The position numbers and the translations under genes are program-made. From positions 1,674,001-1,738,000 of the forward strand of contig NZ_MSCJ01000001.1 of the NCBI RefSeq assembly GCF_002954615.1: DNA of 64,000 nt, read 5' to 3'. Positions 1 to 8,772 of this stretch are shown one piece after another. Position 1 is the first letter of the stretch; each line of letters starts with the position of its first letter. A model generated the notes under the pieces. That model was not told the origin of the DNA. It worked only from the letters and a program-made list of their open reading frames with translations, and made no database searches. Source of the DNA: Photobacterium angustum (GTDB taxonomy: Bacteria; Pseudomonadota; Gammaproteobacteria; Enterobacterales; Vibrionaceae).

Positions 1-979
1 GGCTATATACTGCATCAATATCAATACCCACTGGTTGTTGTTCTTTCAGTTCAGCCAGCCTTTGCATAACCCGTTGGCCTACTTCAACAACATTAACGCC
101 AGCGACAAAAGAAATACCAACGTTCAGCGCTTCTTTGCCGTTAAAGCTAACTAAGTTATCTGGAATCTCCTTAAAACCTTTTTTGATCTCTGCGACATCT
201 CGAAGGTAAATCAGCCCATTAGCGCCTTTATCGGTAATGATTAAATCGCCCAGTTCATCAACATTTTTGAATTCACCAGTAGGATGAACGCGAACATATT
301 CATCGCCAATACGAACTGCGCCCGCACTCGTAACTAAATTTTGTGTCGCTAAAATGTTGTAAATTGTATCTAAAGAAATGCCGAGGCTACTGAGTCGCTG
401 CATTGAGATTTCAATGAATACTTGCTCTTGCTGATTGCCAGTAACACCCACTTTTCCCACGCCATCAACAAGTTCAATTTCTCGGCGTAAGTAATCAACA
501 TAATCACTGAGTTCTTTATAGCTATAACCTTCACCCGTTATTGCTAACAAAATGCCGTAAACATCACCGAAATCATCAATGACTTTAGGCTTTGCGACTC
601 CTGGAGGTAAGTTAGAGGATATATCATTAACCTTACGGCGTAATTCATCCCAAATTTGTGGTAAATCGTCAGGGCCATAATTGTTTTTCATGGTCACTGT
701 GATTTGTGACAATCCTCGACTCGAAATAGAATTCACTTCATCAACATAAGTTAACTGCTGAATCGCTTTTTCTATAGGATAGGTCACTTCTTCTTCAACT
801 TGCTGTGGTGTCGCCCCTGGATAAGAGGTAACAACCATAGCGTCTTTAATAGTAAATGCCGGATCTTCTAATTGGCCTAAACCAAAGAAAGAAAAGGTGC
901 CACCGACAAGAAATATTAGCGTCAGCATCCAGCTGATCACTTTATTCTTAATGAAATAAGTCGCGATATCTTGCTTCAT
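1..979 (-). CDS. RND-family efflux pump permease, N-terminal part (cut by window edge)
   Basis: The minus strand is open from an ATG at 979 to the window edge, giving about 326 residues. The start MKQDIATYFIKNKVISWML is followed by a first membrane helix and by the periplasmic-loop text QLEDPAFTIKDAMV and YPGATPQQVEEEV, typical of inner-membrane RND drug:proton antiporters (HAE/AcrB-like). The ATG shares one base with the stop of the adaptor gene before it (TAATG), so the two are translationally coupled. The C-terminal two thirds lie outside the window. V. cholerae VexIJK, which as I recall also has two adaptors and one pump, is the closest arrangement I know. The substrate cannot be told from sequence. 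Confidence 0.9.
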   Translation of the reverse strand, partial: MKQDIATYFIKNKVISWMLTLIFLVGGTFSFFGLGQLEDPAFTIKDAMVVTSYPGATPQQVEEEVTYPIEKAIQQLTYVDEVNSISSRGLSQITVTMKNNYGPDDLPQIWDELRRKVNDISSNLPPGVAKPKVIDDFGDVYGILLAITGEGYSYKELSDYVDYLRREIELVDGVGKVGVTGNQQEQVFIEISMQRLSSLGISLDTIYNILATQNLVTSAGAVRIGDEYVRVHPTGEFKNVDELGDLIITDKGANGLIYLRDVAEIKKGFKEIPDNLVSFNGKEALNVGISFVAGVNVVEVGQRVMQRLAELKEQQPVGIDIDAVYS

Positions 980-2073
980 TATTGTTGTCCCTCCTTAGCC
1001 AATACCACCACTTTTTGTCCCTCTCGTAAGCGGTTAACGCCTGTAACAACAACTTGTTCCCCTTGTTTAACACCAGATTTTAATCGTACCCCTTCAGGCA
1101 CAACTTTATCTGTTACCACAAGGCGTTTCGACACCGTATTGTCAGGTGTCAGTATCCAAACATATTTCTGATTAGAGGCGATATCATCACCGTCTAAATT
1201 AAATAAGGCTTCAAGTGGTACGATTTGCTGCCCAACTTGATAAACTTGTAACTTCTGAGCATCGGCCTCAACTTCAACTGGCATGCCTTCCAAAATAAAC
1301 TGATCTTTAGGCATCGGCATCGTTAAGGTTACGAGAAATGAACCCGATTCAGGATCAGGTTCAGTGGTAAACTCTTTTAATGTCACCACATATTTTTGGT
1401 TATTCGGTAAAATGACTTTCGAAGAAGACCCCTGTGCTTTATTAACATCCAAAATACTTTGTTTGGAATAAATCATATCTGGCGCTTGGATCTCGATATC
1501 AACAGAGTCAATGCTATGAATATTCATAATCTGCTGACCTACTTTGATATTTTCAAATTGCTCAACTGGAATAGTCGAAATCACACCACTAAATGGGGCT
1601 TTAAGCGAAGTAAAACTTAATTTTAATTTAGCTAAATCAAGATTTGCTTTCGCAATACTTCGCTTAGCTTTTAATTCATCAAATTGAGACTGAGGTAAAT
1701 AGCCATTTTTTAATAATGTTGCTGAACGGCGGTATTGGCTATCAATAACATTGTATTTAGCTTGAGCATCATCCACCTCTAATGTGTAATCACGTGGATC
1801 TAATCGCGCTAATACCTGCCCTTTTTTAACGGTGTCTCCTGAACGCACTAATATTTGCGTAATCTCTCCAGCAATACGAAATGATAAAATAGATTTATCA
1901 GCTGCTGAAGCCACTGCTGGAAACGTTAATTTCGGTGATTGTTTACCTGACTGTACCTGCTGTACCTTGACTCGCGGTTGCGCTTCGCGCGGCTCAACAC
2001 TTGGTTTCTCACAACCTTGGAGTAACCATGTTGTACAGATAACCAATGTCAATAAACGATAACGTTTGATCAT
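979..2073 (-). CDS. RND efflux periplasmic adaptor lipoprotein (second of two)
   Basis: This encodes about 364 residues of a membrane-fusion protein that would link the RND pump to an outer-membrane channel. The N-terminus MIKRYRLLTLVICTTWLLQGC is a lipoprotein signal with Cys in a LQGC lipobox. Next come a barrel-sandwich (lipoyl-like) half, an alpha hairpin (about residues 90-150), the second lipoyl half (TSLKAPFSGVISTIPVE) and beta-barrel regions. I chose the ATG at 2073 because it has an AAGGAG ribosome site and overlaps the upstream stop by four bases (ATGA); the ORF also opens seven codons earlier at 2094. It lies in one operon with the neighbouring adaptor and pump genes. Confidence 0.9.
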   Translation of the reverse strand: MIKRYRLLTLVICTTWLLQGCEKPSVEPREAQPRVKVQQVQSGKQSPKLTFPAVASAADKSILSFRIAGEITQILVRSGDTVKKGQVLARLDPRDYTLEVDDAQAKYNVIDSQYRRSATLLKNGYLPQSQFDELKAKRSIAKANLDLAKLKLSFTSLKAPFSGVISTIPVEQFENIKVGQQIMNIHSIDSVDIEIQAPDMIYSKQSILDVNKAQGSSSKVILPNNQKYVVTLKEFTTEPDPESGSFLVTLTMPMPKDQFILEGMPVEVEADAQKLQVYQVGQQIVPLEALFNLDGDDIASNQKYVWILTPDNTVSKRLVVTDKVVPEGVRLKSGVKQGEQVVVTGVNRLREGQKVVVLAKEGQQ

Positions 2074-3107
2074 AGTCCACGCTCCTTGATCCATGAGCGG
2101 ACCTTCTGACCTGATTGCAATTCAGATACGCCTGATGTCGCTATAACATCACCATCTTCTAAACCTGATATCACACGATTATTGTTATCTAATATGACTT
2201 CAGTTCTTACAACTTGCTGATTATCATCAACACGCCATACATAATCTTTATTGTCTTCAGTAATGATCGCACGCATTGGTATTGCGCCTGCATTTCCTTG
2301 TGGCAGAACAATTGTCACGCTACCAGACATTCCCGGCATGATATTACTTCCTTCCGGACGTGCCATTGAGAGTGTTACTTTATAACTGGATGTTTTGCTA
2401 TCTGGCTCTGTATCAATTTCTTTAAATTGTGCGGGAAAGGTTTGATTAGTTAAGGTATCGAAAGCTACGGTAGGATTAATATTTTCGGCATGACCTTGAA
2501 AGCGTGCTAAAAGATAATCAGGAAGCTGAAATGTCATATTGATCAATTTAGCACTTTGAATATGCATTACAGGCTGTTTAGCACTGATATATTCATAGTT
2601 TTCAACCATAGATAAAGAAAGGTGCCCGTCATAAGGTGCGATAAGCTTGGCATAACTTAAATTCGATATTGCTTTATCTAATGAAGCTTTTGCCTGTTTT
2701 AAGTTAGCTTTAGAGGTATCGTAATCTAACTCTGATACTACATTTTTTTTCCGTAATTCTTTATCGCGCTTAAATTGCACATTCGCTAAATCATATTGCG
2801 CTTGTGCCTGCTTCACTAGCAGTGAAAATTCATCGCTATTTAATGTTGCAAGTATCTGTCCTTTCGTCACAAATTGACCAGGGTGAACATCTACGCTAGC
2901 AAGTTGACCTGAAACGCGAAAAGCTAAAACGGCTTTATCTCCCGCCTCAACAATCGCTGGAAACGCCCGTTGTGATTCATTATTACCTACTGAAACTGAT
3001 TGTAATTTAACCGGTCGAGACTCAGGCTCAGCAATCGCTGATTTATCATCCTTGCAGCCAATTAATGCTAAGCATGTAAACAATGCCGCAAAAAAGCGAT
3101 ATCTCAT
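2070..3107 (-). CDS. RND efflux periplasmic adaptor lipoprotein (first of two)
   Basis: This is the first gene of the efflux operon, about 345 residues. The start MRYRFFAALFTCLALIGC is a lipoprotein signal with an ALIGC lipobox. The body follows adaptor order: VLAFRVSGQLASVDVHPGQFV (first lipoyl half), a coiled-coil hairpin around residues 85-145, then KLIAPYDGHLS (second half) and a barrel. The ATG at 3107 follows GGAGAG at good spacing; another ATG four codons upstream (3119) has no such site. The paralogue directly downstream is similar in plan but clearly diverged, so this is an old duplication rather than a recent copy. The pair may form a mixed adaptor ring, which is an inference. Confidence 0.9.
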   Translation of the reverse strand: MRYRFFAALFTCLALIGCKDDKSAIAEPESRPVKLQSVSVGNNESQRAFPAIVEAGDKAVLAFRVSGQLASVDVHPGQFVTKGQILATLNSDEFSLLVKQAQAQYDLANVQFKRDKELRKKNVVSELDYDTSKANLKQAKASLDKAISNLSYAKLIAPYDGHLSLSMVENYEYISAKQPVMHIQSAKLINMTFQLPDYLLARFQGHAENINPTVAFDTLTNQTFPAQFKEIDTEPDSKTSSYKVTLSMARPEGSNIMPGMSGSVTIVLPQGNAGAIPMRAIITEDNKDYVWRVDDNQQVVRTEVILDNNNRVISGLEDGDVIATSGVSELQSGQKVRSWIKERGL

Positions 3108-3210
3108 ACTACTCTCCATGATGTTTCATACTAAATCTTACTATTGTTAAAAAAATGTATGAAAAAATATATATCTATGAATAGTAGAGGCTTTTAAGTT
3201 GACAATCTTG

Positions 3211-3224
3211 TTTCATATATGAAA
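3211..3224. promoter_or_regulatory. 14-bp palindrome upstream of the efflux operon, possible operator
   Basis: TTTCATATATGAAA is a perfect palindrome about 100 bases ahead of the first adaptor start. Perfect AT-rich palindromes of this size commonly bind dimeric repressors of efflux operons, but no regulator gene is adjacent here, so the role is inferred. Confidence 0.35.
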
Positions 3225-3266
3225 ATAGAGTCAATATCACAATCCTTTTAAGATAAAAGAGACAAT

Positions 3267-3292
3267 AAAAAAAGGAGCACAAGGCTCCTTTT
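3267..3292 (-). terminator. Intrinsic terminator of the fumarase gene
   Basis: On the minus strand an AAAGGAGC/GCTCCTTT stem with a five-base loop is followed by a run of T, about 20 bases after the fumarase stop. Confidence 0.8.
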
Positions 3293-3312
3293 CTTAGATA
3301 TGCTTATATAGC

Positions 3313-4827
3313 TTACTTTTCCATTTCAGCGATATTTACACGCCATGTATCAGGGCCTGTTTGATGAGCATTAGTACCATTAGAATCAACAGCTACTGTT
3401 ACTGGCATATCTTCGACTTCAAACTCATAAATCGCTTCCATACCAAGATCTTCAAACGCCACTACACGTGATTTTTTAATAGCTTTGGCAACTAAATAAG
3501 CAGCGCCACCCACAGCCATTAAGTAAACAGCTTTATGCTGCTTGATTGACTCGATCGCCGCGGGACCACGCTCAGCCTTACCAATCATTCCGGTTAGACC
3601 CGTTTCACCTAACATCATGTCGGTAAATTTATCCATACGCGTTGATGTTGTAGGACCCGCAGGACCCACGACTTCATCACCCACTGCATCAACAGGACCA
3701 ACGTAGTAAATAAAACGATTATTGAAATCAACGCCTTCAGGTAAACCTTCACCTTTGGCTAACATTTCTTGAATACGTTTATGCGCAGCATCACGACCGG
3801 TTAAAATCTTACCAGACAGTAAAACAGTCTCACCTGATTTCCACTCTTGAACATCTGCTTTCGTAACCGTATCTAAATTTACGCGACGAACGCTATCACC
3901 CACTTCCCATGTCACTTCAGGCCAATCTTCTAACTTAGGCGGTGTTAATTCTGCAGGGCCAGTACCATCTAAAGTAAAGTGCACGTGACGTGTTGCGGCA
4001 CAGTTAGGGATCATACAAACAGGCTTCGATGCCGCATGTGTTGGTGCGGATTTAATTTTTATATCAAGAACTGTTGTTAAACCACCTAAACCTTGCGCAC
4101 CAATACCAAGCTTGTTGACACGATCGAAGATATCTAAGCGTAATGCTTCTTCTGTTGTTTGTGCTCCGCGCTCTTTCAATTCATGAATATCAATCGATTC
4201 CATCAATGATTCTTTCGCAAGCACAGCCGCTTTTTCTGCGGTTCCGCCGATACCAATACCCAACATACCAGGAGGACACCAGCCAGCTCCCATCAGCGGT
4301 ACTGTTTTTTCAACCCACTCAGCAATATCATCAGATGGGTTCAACATCACCATTTTAGTTTTATTTTCAGAGCCGCCACCTTTAGCTGCTAACTGAATTT
4401 CAACCTTATCACCTGGTACCATATCGATATGAACAACAGCAGGCGCATTATCTTTCGTATTAATACGACGACCTGCAGGATCCGCAACAACCGATGCACG
4501 TAACGGGTTATCTTGATTGGTATAACCTTGACGCACACCTTCATCAATCATTTGTTGTACAGTAAGATCGCTATCCCACTGTACGTTCATACCAATCTTC
4601 ACGAAACAGGTAACAATCCCTGTGTCTTGACAGATTGGACGATGCCCTTCGGCAGACATACGAGAGTTTATTAAAATTTGTGCAATCGCATCTTTTGCGG
4701 CTTGGCTTTGCTCTTTGTTATAGGCTTTTTCTAAAGCTTGCACAAAATCCAGTGGGTGGTAATAAGAAATATATTGTAATGCATCTGCCACACTACTAAT
4801 TACGTCTTCTTTGCGGATGACAGTCAT
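3313..4827 (-). CDS. fumA: Fumarate hydratase, class I (iron-sulfur)
   Basis: This 504-residue protein interconverts fumarate and L-malate in the TCA cycle. It is a fused class I enzyme: an N-terminal alpha-type domain (about 1-290) and a C-terminal beta-type domain (about 325-504, with GRDAAHKR and VGPAGPTTSTRMD). Cluster cysteines are expected at Cys66 (ICQDTG), Cys184 (WCPPGMLG) and Cys271 or Cys276 (CMIPNCAATRH), where oxygen-sensitive 4Fe-4S class I enzymes have them. It is shorter than E. coli FumA (about 548 residues), as in many Vibrio and Pseudomonas homologues. It is monocistronic, with its own terminator, and is divergent from pabB. The fumA symbol is by family; fumB-type naming is equally possible. 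Confidence 0.93.
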   Translation of the reverse strand: MTVIRKEDVISSVADALQYISYYHPLDFVQALEKAYNKEQSQAAKDAIAQILINSRMSAEGHRPICQDTGIVTCFVKIGMNVQWDSDLTVQQMIDEGVRQGYTNQDNPLRASVVADPAGRRINTKDNAPAVVHIDMVPGDKVEIQLAAKGGGSENKTKMVMLNPSDDIAEWVEKTVPLMGAGWCPPGMLGIGIGGTAEKAAVLAKESLMESIDIHELKERGAQTTEEALRLDIFDRVNKLGIGAQGLGGLTTVLDIKIKSAPTHAASKPVCMIPNCAATRHVHFTLDGTGPAELTPPKLEDWPEVTWEVGDSVRRVNLDTVTKADVQEWKSGETVLLSGKILTGRDAAHKRIQEMLAKGEGLPEGVDFNNRFIYYVGPVDAVGDEVVGPAGPTTSTRMDKFTDMMLGETGLTGMIGKAERGPAAIESIKQHKAVYLMAVGGAAYLVAKAIKKSRVVAFEDLGMEAIYEFEVEDMPVTVAVDSNGTNAHQTGPDTWRVNIAEMEK

Positions 4828-5002
4828 AGTTCCCCTCGTTGAGTTATATCATTCCATAGCGCCCGAAATTTACTTTCAATTTTTGTAGGGAAGATGTTCA
4901 CGTTAAGTGCATGCACATCTTTGGGCGTCGTTCTCTGAATATGATACTCTTGCACTTATTATTGCGCTACGCGCCAATCAAACTTTTGTCACAAAAAAGA
5001 AA

Positions 5003-6403
5003 ATGATTTGTAAATCACATCCAGAATTAAGCATTACATCGCTCGCCTACTCAAAAGATGCAGCATTAACATGGTTTGCACCACTCTCTGGTTTGCCATG
5101 GGCAATGCTATTACGCTCGGCGGCAGAAAATCATCCAGATAACCGTTTTGACATTATCGTTGCTGATCCTTTAGCCACTATTGAATCAGAAAATGGGATA
5201 AGCAAGGTGTGTTATGCAAATGGTACAGAAGAAACGTATACCGATGATCCATTTGCATTAGTACAATCATTACAAGCGCAATTATTACCTGCAGTTAGCC
5301 CAATGATGACACTGCCATTTATTGGTGGGGCATTAGGCTACTTTAGTTACGATTTAGGTCGTCAGGTTGAAAATATCTCAACAATTGCTGAACATGACAT
5401 TCCGCTACCTGATTTAGCATTAGGGATCTATGACTGGGCATTAATTGTTGATCATCAAGAACAAACGGTATCGCTAGTAGAGCCGCAAAGTGCCGAACGT
5501 CAAACATGGCTTGAACAACACCTTAGGGCATTCTCACAACAACATTCAGCAACAGATCCAAACCCTGCTGATAGCTTTTCTTTAACATCTGCTTGGTCAT
5601 CCAATATGACCAAAGAGGATTACTGTAACAAATTTAACAAAATCCAAGATTATTTGTTGTCTGGCGATTGTTATCAAATCAACTTGGCGCAGCGCTTTTC
5701 TGCTAATTACACAGGCGATGAATGGCAAGCATATCTAACTCTTGAAGCAGAAAATGGAGCGCCATTCTCTGGTTTTATTCGCTTAAAACAAGGTGCGATT
5801 TTATCGGTATCTCCAGAGCGTTTTTTACAACTTCGTGATGGACTGATTGAAACTAAGCCGATTAAAGGGACTCGACCTCGTAGCAAGAATACCGTTCAAG
5901 ATAATGCCAATGCCGTAGCTCTTCAAAATGCTGAAAAAGATCGTGCAGAAAACTTAATGATTGTAGATTTACTGCGTAATGATATTGGTCGTGTTGCCAC
6001 CCCCGGTACAGTTCGAGTACCACATCTTTTTAAGATTGAAAGTTTTCCAGCCGTACATCACTTAGTGAGTACAGTCTCAGGCGAATTACCAGCAGATCAT
6101 AGTGCGACAGATCTATTAAAAGCATGCTTCCCTGGAGGTTCGATAACAGGCGCCCCGAAAGTACGAGCGATGGAAATTATTGAAGAGTTAGAACCGCACC
6201 GCCGCAGTATTTATTGTGGCAGCATAGGTTATGTCAGTCGTTGTGGCACAATGGATACCAGTATTACGATTCGTACATTGGTGGCTAATGAACAGAAAAT
6301 TCATGCGTGGGCTGGAGGCGGGATTGTTGCTGATAGTGATCCAGATAGCGAATATCAAGAAACACTCGACAAATTGAGTAAGATTCTGCCAACCTTACAA
6401 TAG
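5003..6403 (+). CDS. pabB: Aminodeoxychorismate synthase component I
   Basis: PabB, with the PabA glutaminase, turns chorismate into 4-amino-4-deoxychorismate for folate synthesis. The chorismate-binding fold is evident: KPIKGTRPR near residue 286, NLMIVDLLRNDIGRV, and FPGGSITGAPKVRAMEII near residue 375. The Lys of PIKGT is the family's characteristic lysine. The frame is open from 4907, but the ATG at 5003 gives 466 residues, close to the E. coli length (453) and aligned with its N-terminus, so I prefer it; the ribosome site is weak at both. The order pabB-nudL-(sdaC)-sdaA follows that of E. coli, which supports the call. Confidence 0.93.
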   Translation: MICKSHPELSITSLAYSKDAALTWFAPLSGLPWAMLLRSAAENHPDNRFDIIVADPLATIESENGISKVCYANGTEETYTDDPFALVQSLQAQLLPAVSPMMTLPFIGGALGYFSYDLGRQVENISTIAEHDIPLPDLALGIYDWALIVDHQEQTVSLVEPQSAERQTWLEQHLRAFSQQHSATDPNPADSFSLTSAWSSNMTKEDYCNKFNKIQDYLLSGDCYQINLAQRFSANYTGDEWQAYLTLEAENGAPFSGFIRLKQGAILSVSPERFLQLRDGLIETKPIKGTRPRSKNTVQDNANAVALQNAEKDRAENLMIVDLLRNDIGRVATPGTVRVPHLFKIESFPAVHHLVSTVSGELPADHSATDLLKACFPGGSITGAPKVRAMEIIEELEPHRRSIYCGSIGYVSRCGTMDTSITIRTLVANEQKIHAWAGGGIVADSDPDSEYQETLDKLSKILPTLQ

Positions 6404-6484
6404 GTATTGATAAATGCATCACAATGATATTTAAAATAAAAAGCATTTAAGATGAAAACACCTTCATTTTACTAACGAGGTTTT

Positions 6485-7093
6485 ATGGTTGGACAGCAGC
6501 AAATTTTAAGTCGATTTCTTCTTGCACCTAGTCAGCAATATGATCAAAACCATCAAGATCGAATCCGACAACATTGGGAAGACACATACCGATTTAAGCA
6601 AGCTGCTGTTTTGATCCCTCTCGTTCATCGCGAAAATGGTTTGAATGTTGTATTAACGCGTAGAGCAAAACATCTTAAACACCACCCAGGGCAAATTGCT
6701 TTTCCTGGCGGGCGATTTGAACCAACAGACGAAGATTTAATCGCAACCGCTATTCGTGAAACATTTGAAGAAACGAATATTACTTGTTATCGCAATGATG
6801 TGCATGGTTGCCTTTCTACCTTGCCGACCATGAGTGGTTATATGGTCACGCCTTTTATCGCCACAATAGGTTCCGATTACACCCCTATCGCAGATCCCAA
6901 TGAAGTCGATTGCATTTTTGAGGCACCTCTGAACCATTTACTTAACCCAAACAATATTCGCCAATATAAATTCTTACTTAATGGCAATAATCACAGTGTA
7001 TATAACATCCCCTTTGAGGATTATTCTATATGGGGTGCTACCGCTCAAATGATAAAGCTACTTTCAGATCAAATTTGGCATGATGATTTATAG
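6485..7093 (+). CDS. nudL: CoA pyrophosphohydrolase of the Nudix family (NudL type)
   Basis: The 202-residue protein has the CoA-Nudix signature VLTRRAKHLKHHPGQIAFPGG (cf. LLTxR...GxxxFPGG), running directly into a Nudix box with RETFEETNI near residue 90. Members hydrolyse CoA and acyl-CoA to phosphopantetheine compounds and 3',5'-ADP. It lies 81 bases after pabB on the same strand, as in E. coli (yeaB). Its length is close to E. coli NudL (192). The start has an ACGAGG ribosome site eight bases upstream. Confidence 0.9.
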   Translation: MVGQQQILSRFLLAPSQQYDQNHQDRIRQHWEDTYRFKQAAVLIPLVHRENGLNVVLTRRAKHLKHHPGQIAFPGGRFEPTDEDLIATAIRETFEETNITCYRNDVHGCLSTLPTMSGYMVTPFIATIGSDYTPIADPNEVDCIFEAPLNHLLNPNNIRQYKFLLNGNNHSVYNIPFEDYSIWGATAQMIKLLSDQIWHDDL

Positions 7094-7139
7094 CCTCTTA
7101 GCTGTTTTTTTAGCTTCTACCAAATTTAAAATTGTGAGC

Positions 7140-7178
7140 TAAGTCGTCTTTATTTGTACAACAAATAAAGACGACTTA
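7140..7178. repeat. Perfect 18-bp inverted repeat with 3-base loop
   Basis: The arm TAAGTCGTCTTTATTTGT and its exact reverse complement are separated only by ACA. It lies between the nudL stop (7093) and the sdaC start. No T-run follows on either strand, so it is not an ordinary intrinsic terminator. Its function is unknown. Confidence 0.7.
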
Positions 7179-7280
7179 CATAACGGGATCTTTATCATTG
7201 TATTCCAGCCGTAAATAGCGAGAATGCACGTGTTCCTAAAACAACGTTCCGTTCCGTTCCCTTTTTTTGGATTACAAAAA

Positions 7281-8534
7281 ATGCAAAATACATCGACCGC
7301 AGTTAAAACTGGTGTAGAAAAAACTCGTTGGACATACAAAGATTTCACATGGGCATTATCACTATTCGGCACAGCTGTAGGTGCAGGTGTTCTATTCCTT
7401 CCAATTAAAGCAGGTGCGGGCGGTTTTTGGCCGTTAGTTATTTTAGCACTGATTGCTGCACCAATGACTTGGCTTGCACATAAAGGCTTAGCACGTTTTG
7501 TTCTTTCAGCTAAAAACCCAAATGCTGACATTACTGATACCGTTGAAGAGCACTACGGTAAAACAGGTGCAAACCTTATTACATTCGCTTACTTCTTTGC
7601 TATCTACCCTATCGTTCTTATCTATGGCGTAGGTATTACAAACACTGTTGATTCATTCATGGTTAACCAGTTAGGTATGGATTCTGTTCCTCGCTGGCTA
7701 CTATCGGGTGTCCTTATTTCATTAATGACAGCAGGTGTTGTATTTGGTAAAGAGCTAATGCTTAAGGCAACATCAGCAATGGTTTACCCTCTGGTTATCA
7801 TTTTGCTTGCACTGTCTATTTACCTAATTCCTGACTGGAACATGTCAATGGTGTCTGTTGCACCTGATTGGTCATCAATGCCTACTGTTATTTGGCTAGC
7901 AATTCCAATCATCGTGTTCTCTTTCAACCACAGCCCAATTATCAGCCAGTTTGCAAAAGAGCAACGTCATGTATACGGTGAAAATGCAGCAAAGAAAACT
8001 GACATGATCACTGGCGGCGCAGCAATGATGCTAATGGGCTTTGTAATGTTCTTCGTATTCTCTGTTGTACTGTCTATGTCACCAGAGCAACTAAACATGG
8101 CTAAAGAGCAAAACATCTCTGTTCTTTCATACTTAGCAAACATTAAAGAGTCACCAGCAATTTCTTACTTAGGTCCACTGGTTGCATTTGCTGCTATCAC
8201 TTCAAGCTACTTCGGCCACTTCCTAGGTGCACATGAAGGTCTTGTTGGTCTAGCGAAATCTCGTAGCAAAATGCCTATTGGTAAAATTGAAAAACTATCT
8301 CTAGCATTCATCGTTGTAACTACATGGATTGTAGCAATCATCAACCCAAGCATCCTAGGTATGATTGAAACAATGGGCGCACCAATGATTGCGGCAATTC
8401 TTTTCCTAATGCCAGTTGTTGCGATGCAAAAAGTACCAGCAATGGCGAAATACAAAACCTCTGTTGCAGCACGTGTTTTCACTGCTCTATGTGGTGTGGC
8501 TGCGATTACTTCAGTAATTTACGGCGCTTTTTAA
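7281..8534 (+). CDS. sdaC: Serine transporter (HAAAP family)
   Basis: This 417-residue, roughly 11-helix inner-membrane protein begins MQNTSTAVKTGVEKTRW and carries the family text FGTAVGAGVLFLPIKAG near its first helix. Homologues import serine (some threonine) with protons. The frame is open from 7224 with an ATG, but the ATG at 7281 matches the usual N-terminus and length (E. coli SdaC 429); the ribosome site there is poor. Serine deaminase sdaA follows downstream, so uptake and breakdown sit together, although a terminator separates the genes. A perfect hairpin lies about 100 bases upstream. Confidence 0.92.
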   Translation: MQNTSTAVKTGVEKTRWTYKDFTWALSLFGTAVGAGVLFLPIKAGAGGFWPLVILALIAAPMTWLAHKGLARFVLSAKNPNADITDTVEEHYGKTGANLITFAYFFAIYPIVLIYGVGITNTVDSFMVNQLGMDSVPRWLLSGVLISLMTAGVVFGKELMLKATSAMVYPLVIILLALSIYLIPDWNMSMVSVAPDWSSMPTVIWLAIPIIVFSFNHSPIISQFAKEQRHVYGENAAKKTDMITGGAAMMLMGFVMFFVFSVVLSMSPEQLNMAKEQNISVLSYLANIKESPAISYLGPLVAFAAITSSYFGHFLGAHEGLVGLAKSRSKMPIGKIEKLSLAFIVVTTWIVAIINPSILGMIETMGAPMIAAILFLMPVVAMQKVPAMAKYKTSVAARVFTALCGVAAITSVIYGAF

Positions 8535-8645
8535 TAGCGCTGTAACCAGACGCGATACAAACACAAAAATACTTCTTTTTTGAAGCATAAAGTGTAAGAA
8601 AAGGTATAGCGTTCTGGTACAATAAACACAATCTATACGATAATT

Positions 8646-8682
8646 AAGAGCAGGATGCTAAACGCCCTGCTCTTGCTTTTTT
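8646..8682 (+). terminator. Intrinsic terminator between sdaC and sdaA
   Basis: The stem AAGAGCAGG/CCTGCTCTT (9 bp, 11-base loop) is followed by GCTTTTTT. It should end or attenuate sdaC transcription ahead of sdaA. Confidence 0.8.
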
Positions 8683-8689
8683 AAGTACG

Positions 8690-8764
8690 CTCGCCAAGGA
8701 AGGGGCGAGTCATAAAACGCATACAGTCTTGGCCGGAGGCAAGAATCGCTTCCCCCGACTGAGG
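8690..8764 (+). promoter_or_regulatory. Possible structured leader of sdaA
   Basis: Two helices can form ahead of sdaA: CTCGCC/GGCGAG (8690-8709) and CAGTC/GACTG (8724-8728 with 8757-8761). The last base of the second helix is the first base of the GAGG ribosome site (8761-8764). That would suit translational control. I do not recognise a known riboswitch consensus. Confidence 0.35.
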
Positions 8765-8772
8765 TAATAAAC

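Noticed and set aside
6737..6937. 66-codon ORF antisense to nudL
   Set aside because: Shadow frame opposite a clear Nudix gene; no support.
7139..7531. 130-codon minus-strand ORF across the sdaC start
   Set aside because: It is antisense to the well-supported sdaC frame and lies partly in the inverted repeat; no protein features.
8690..8772. Glycine riboswitch ahead of sdaA
   Set aside because: The conserved glycine aptamer cores are not present; only generic helices are visible.
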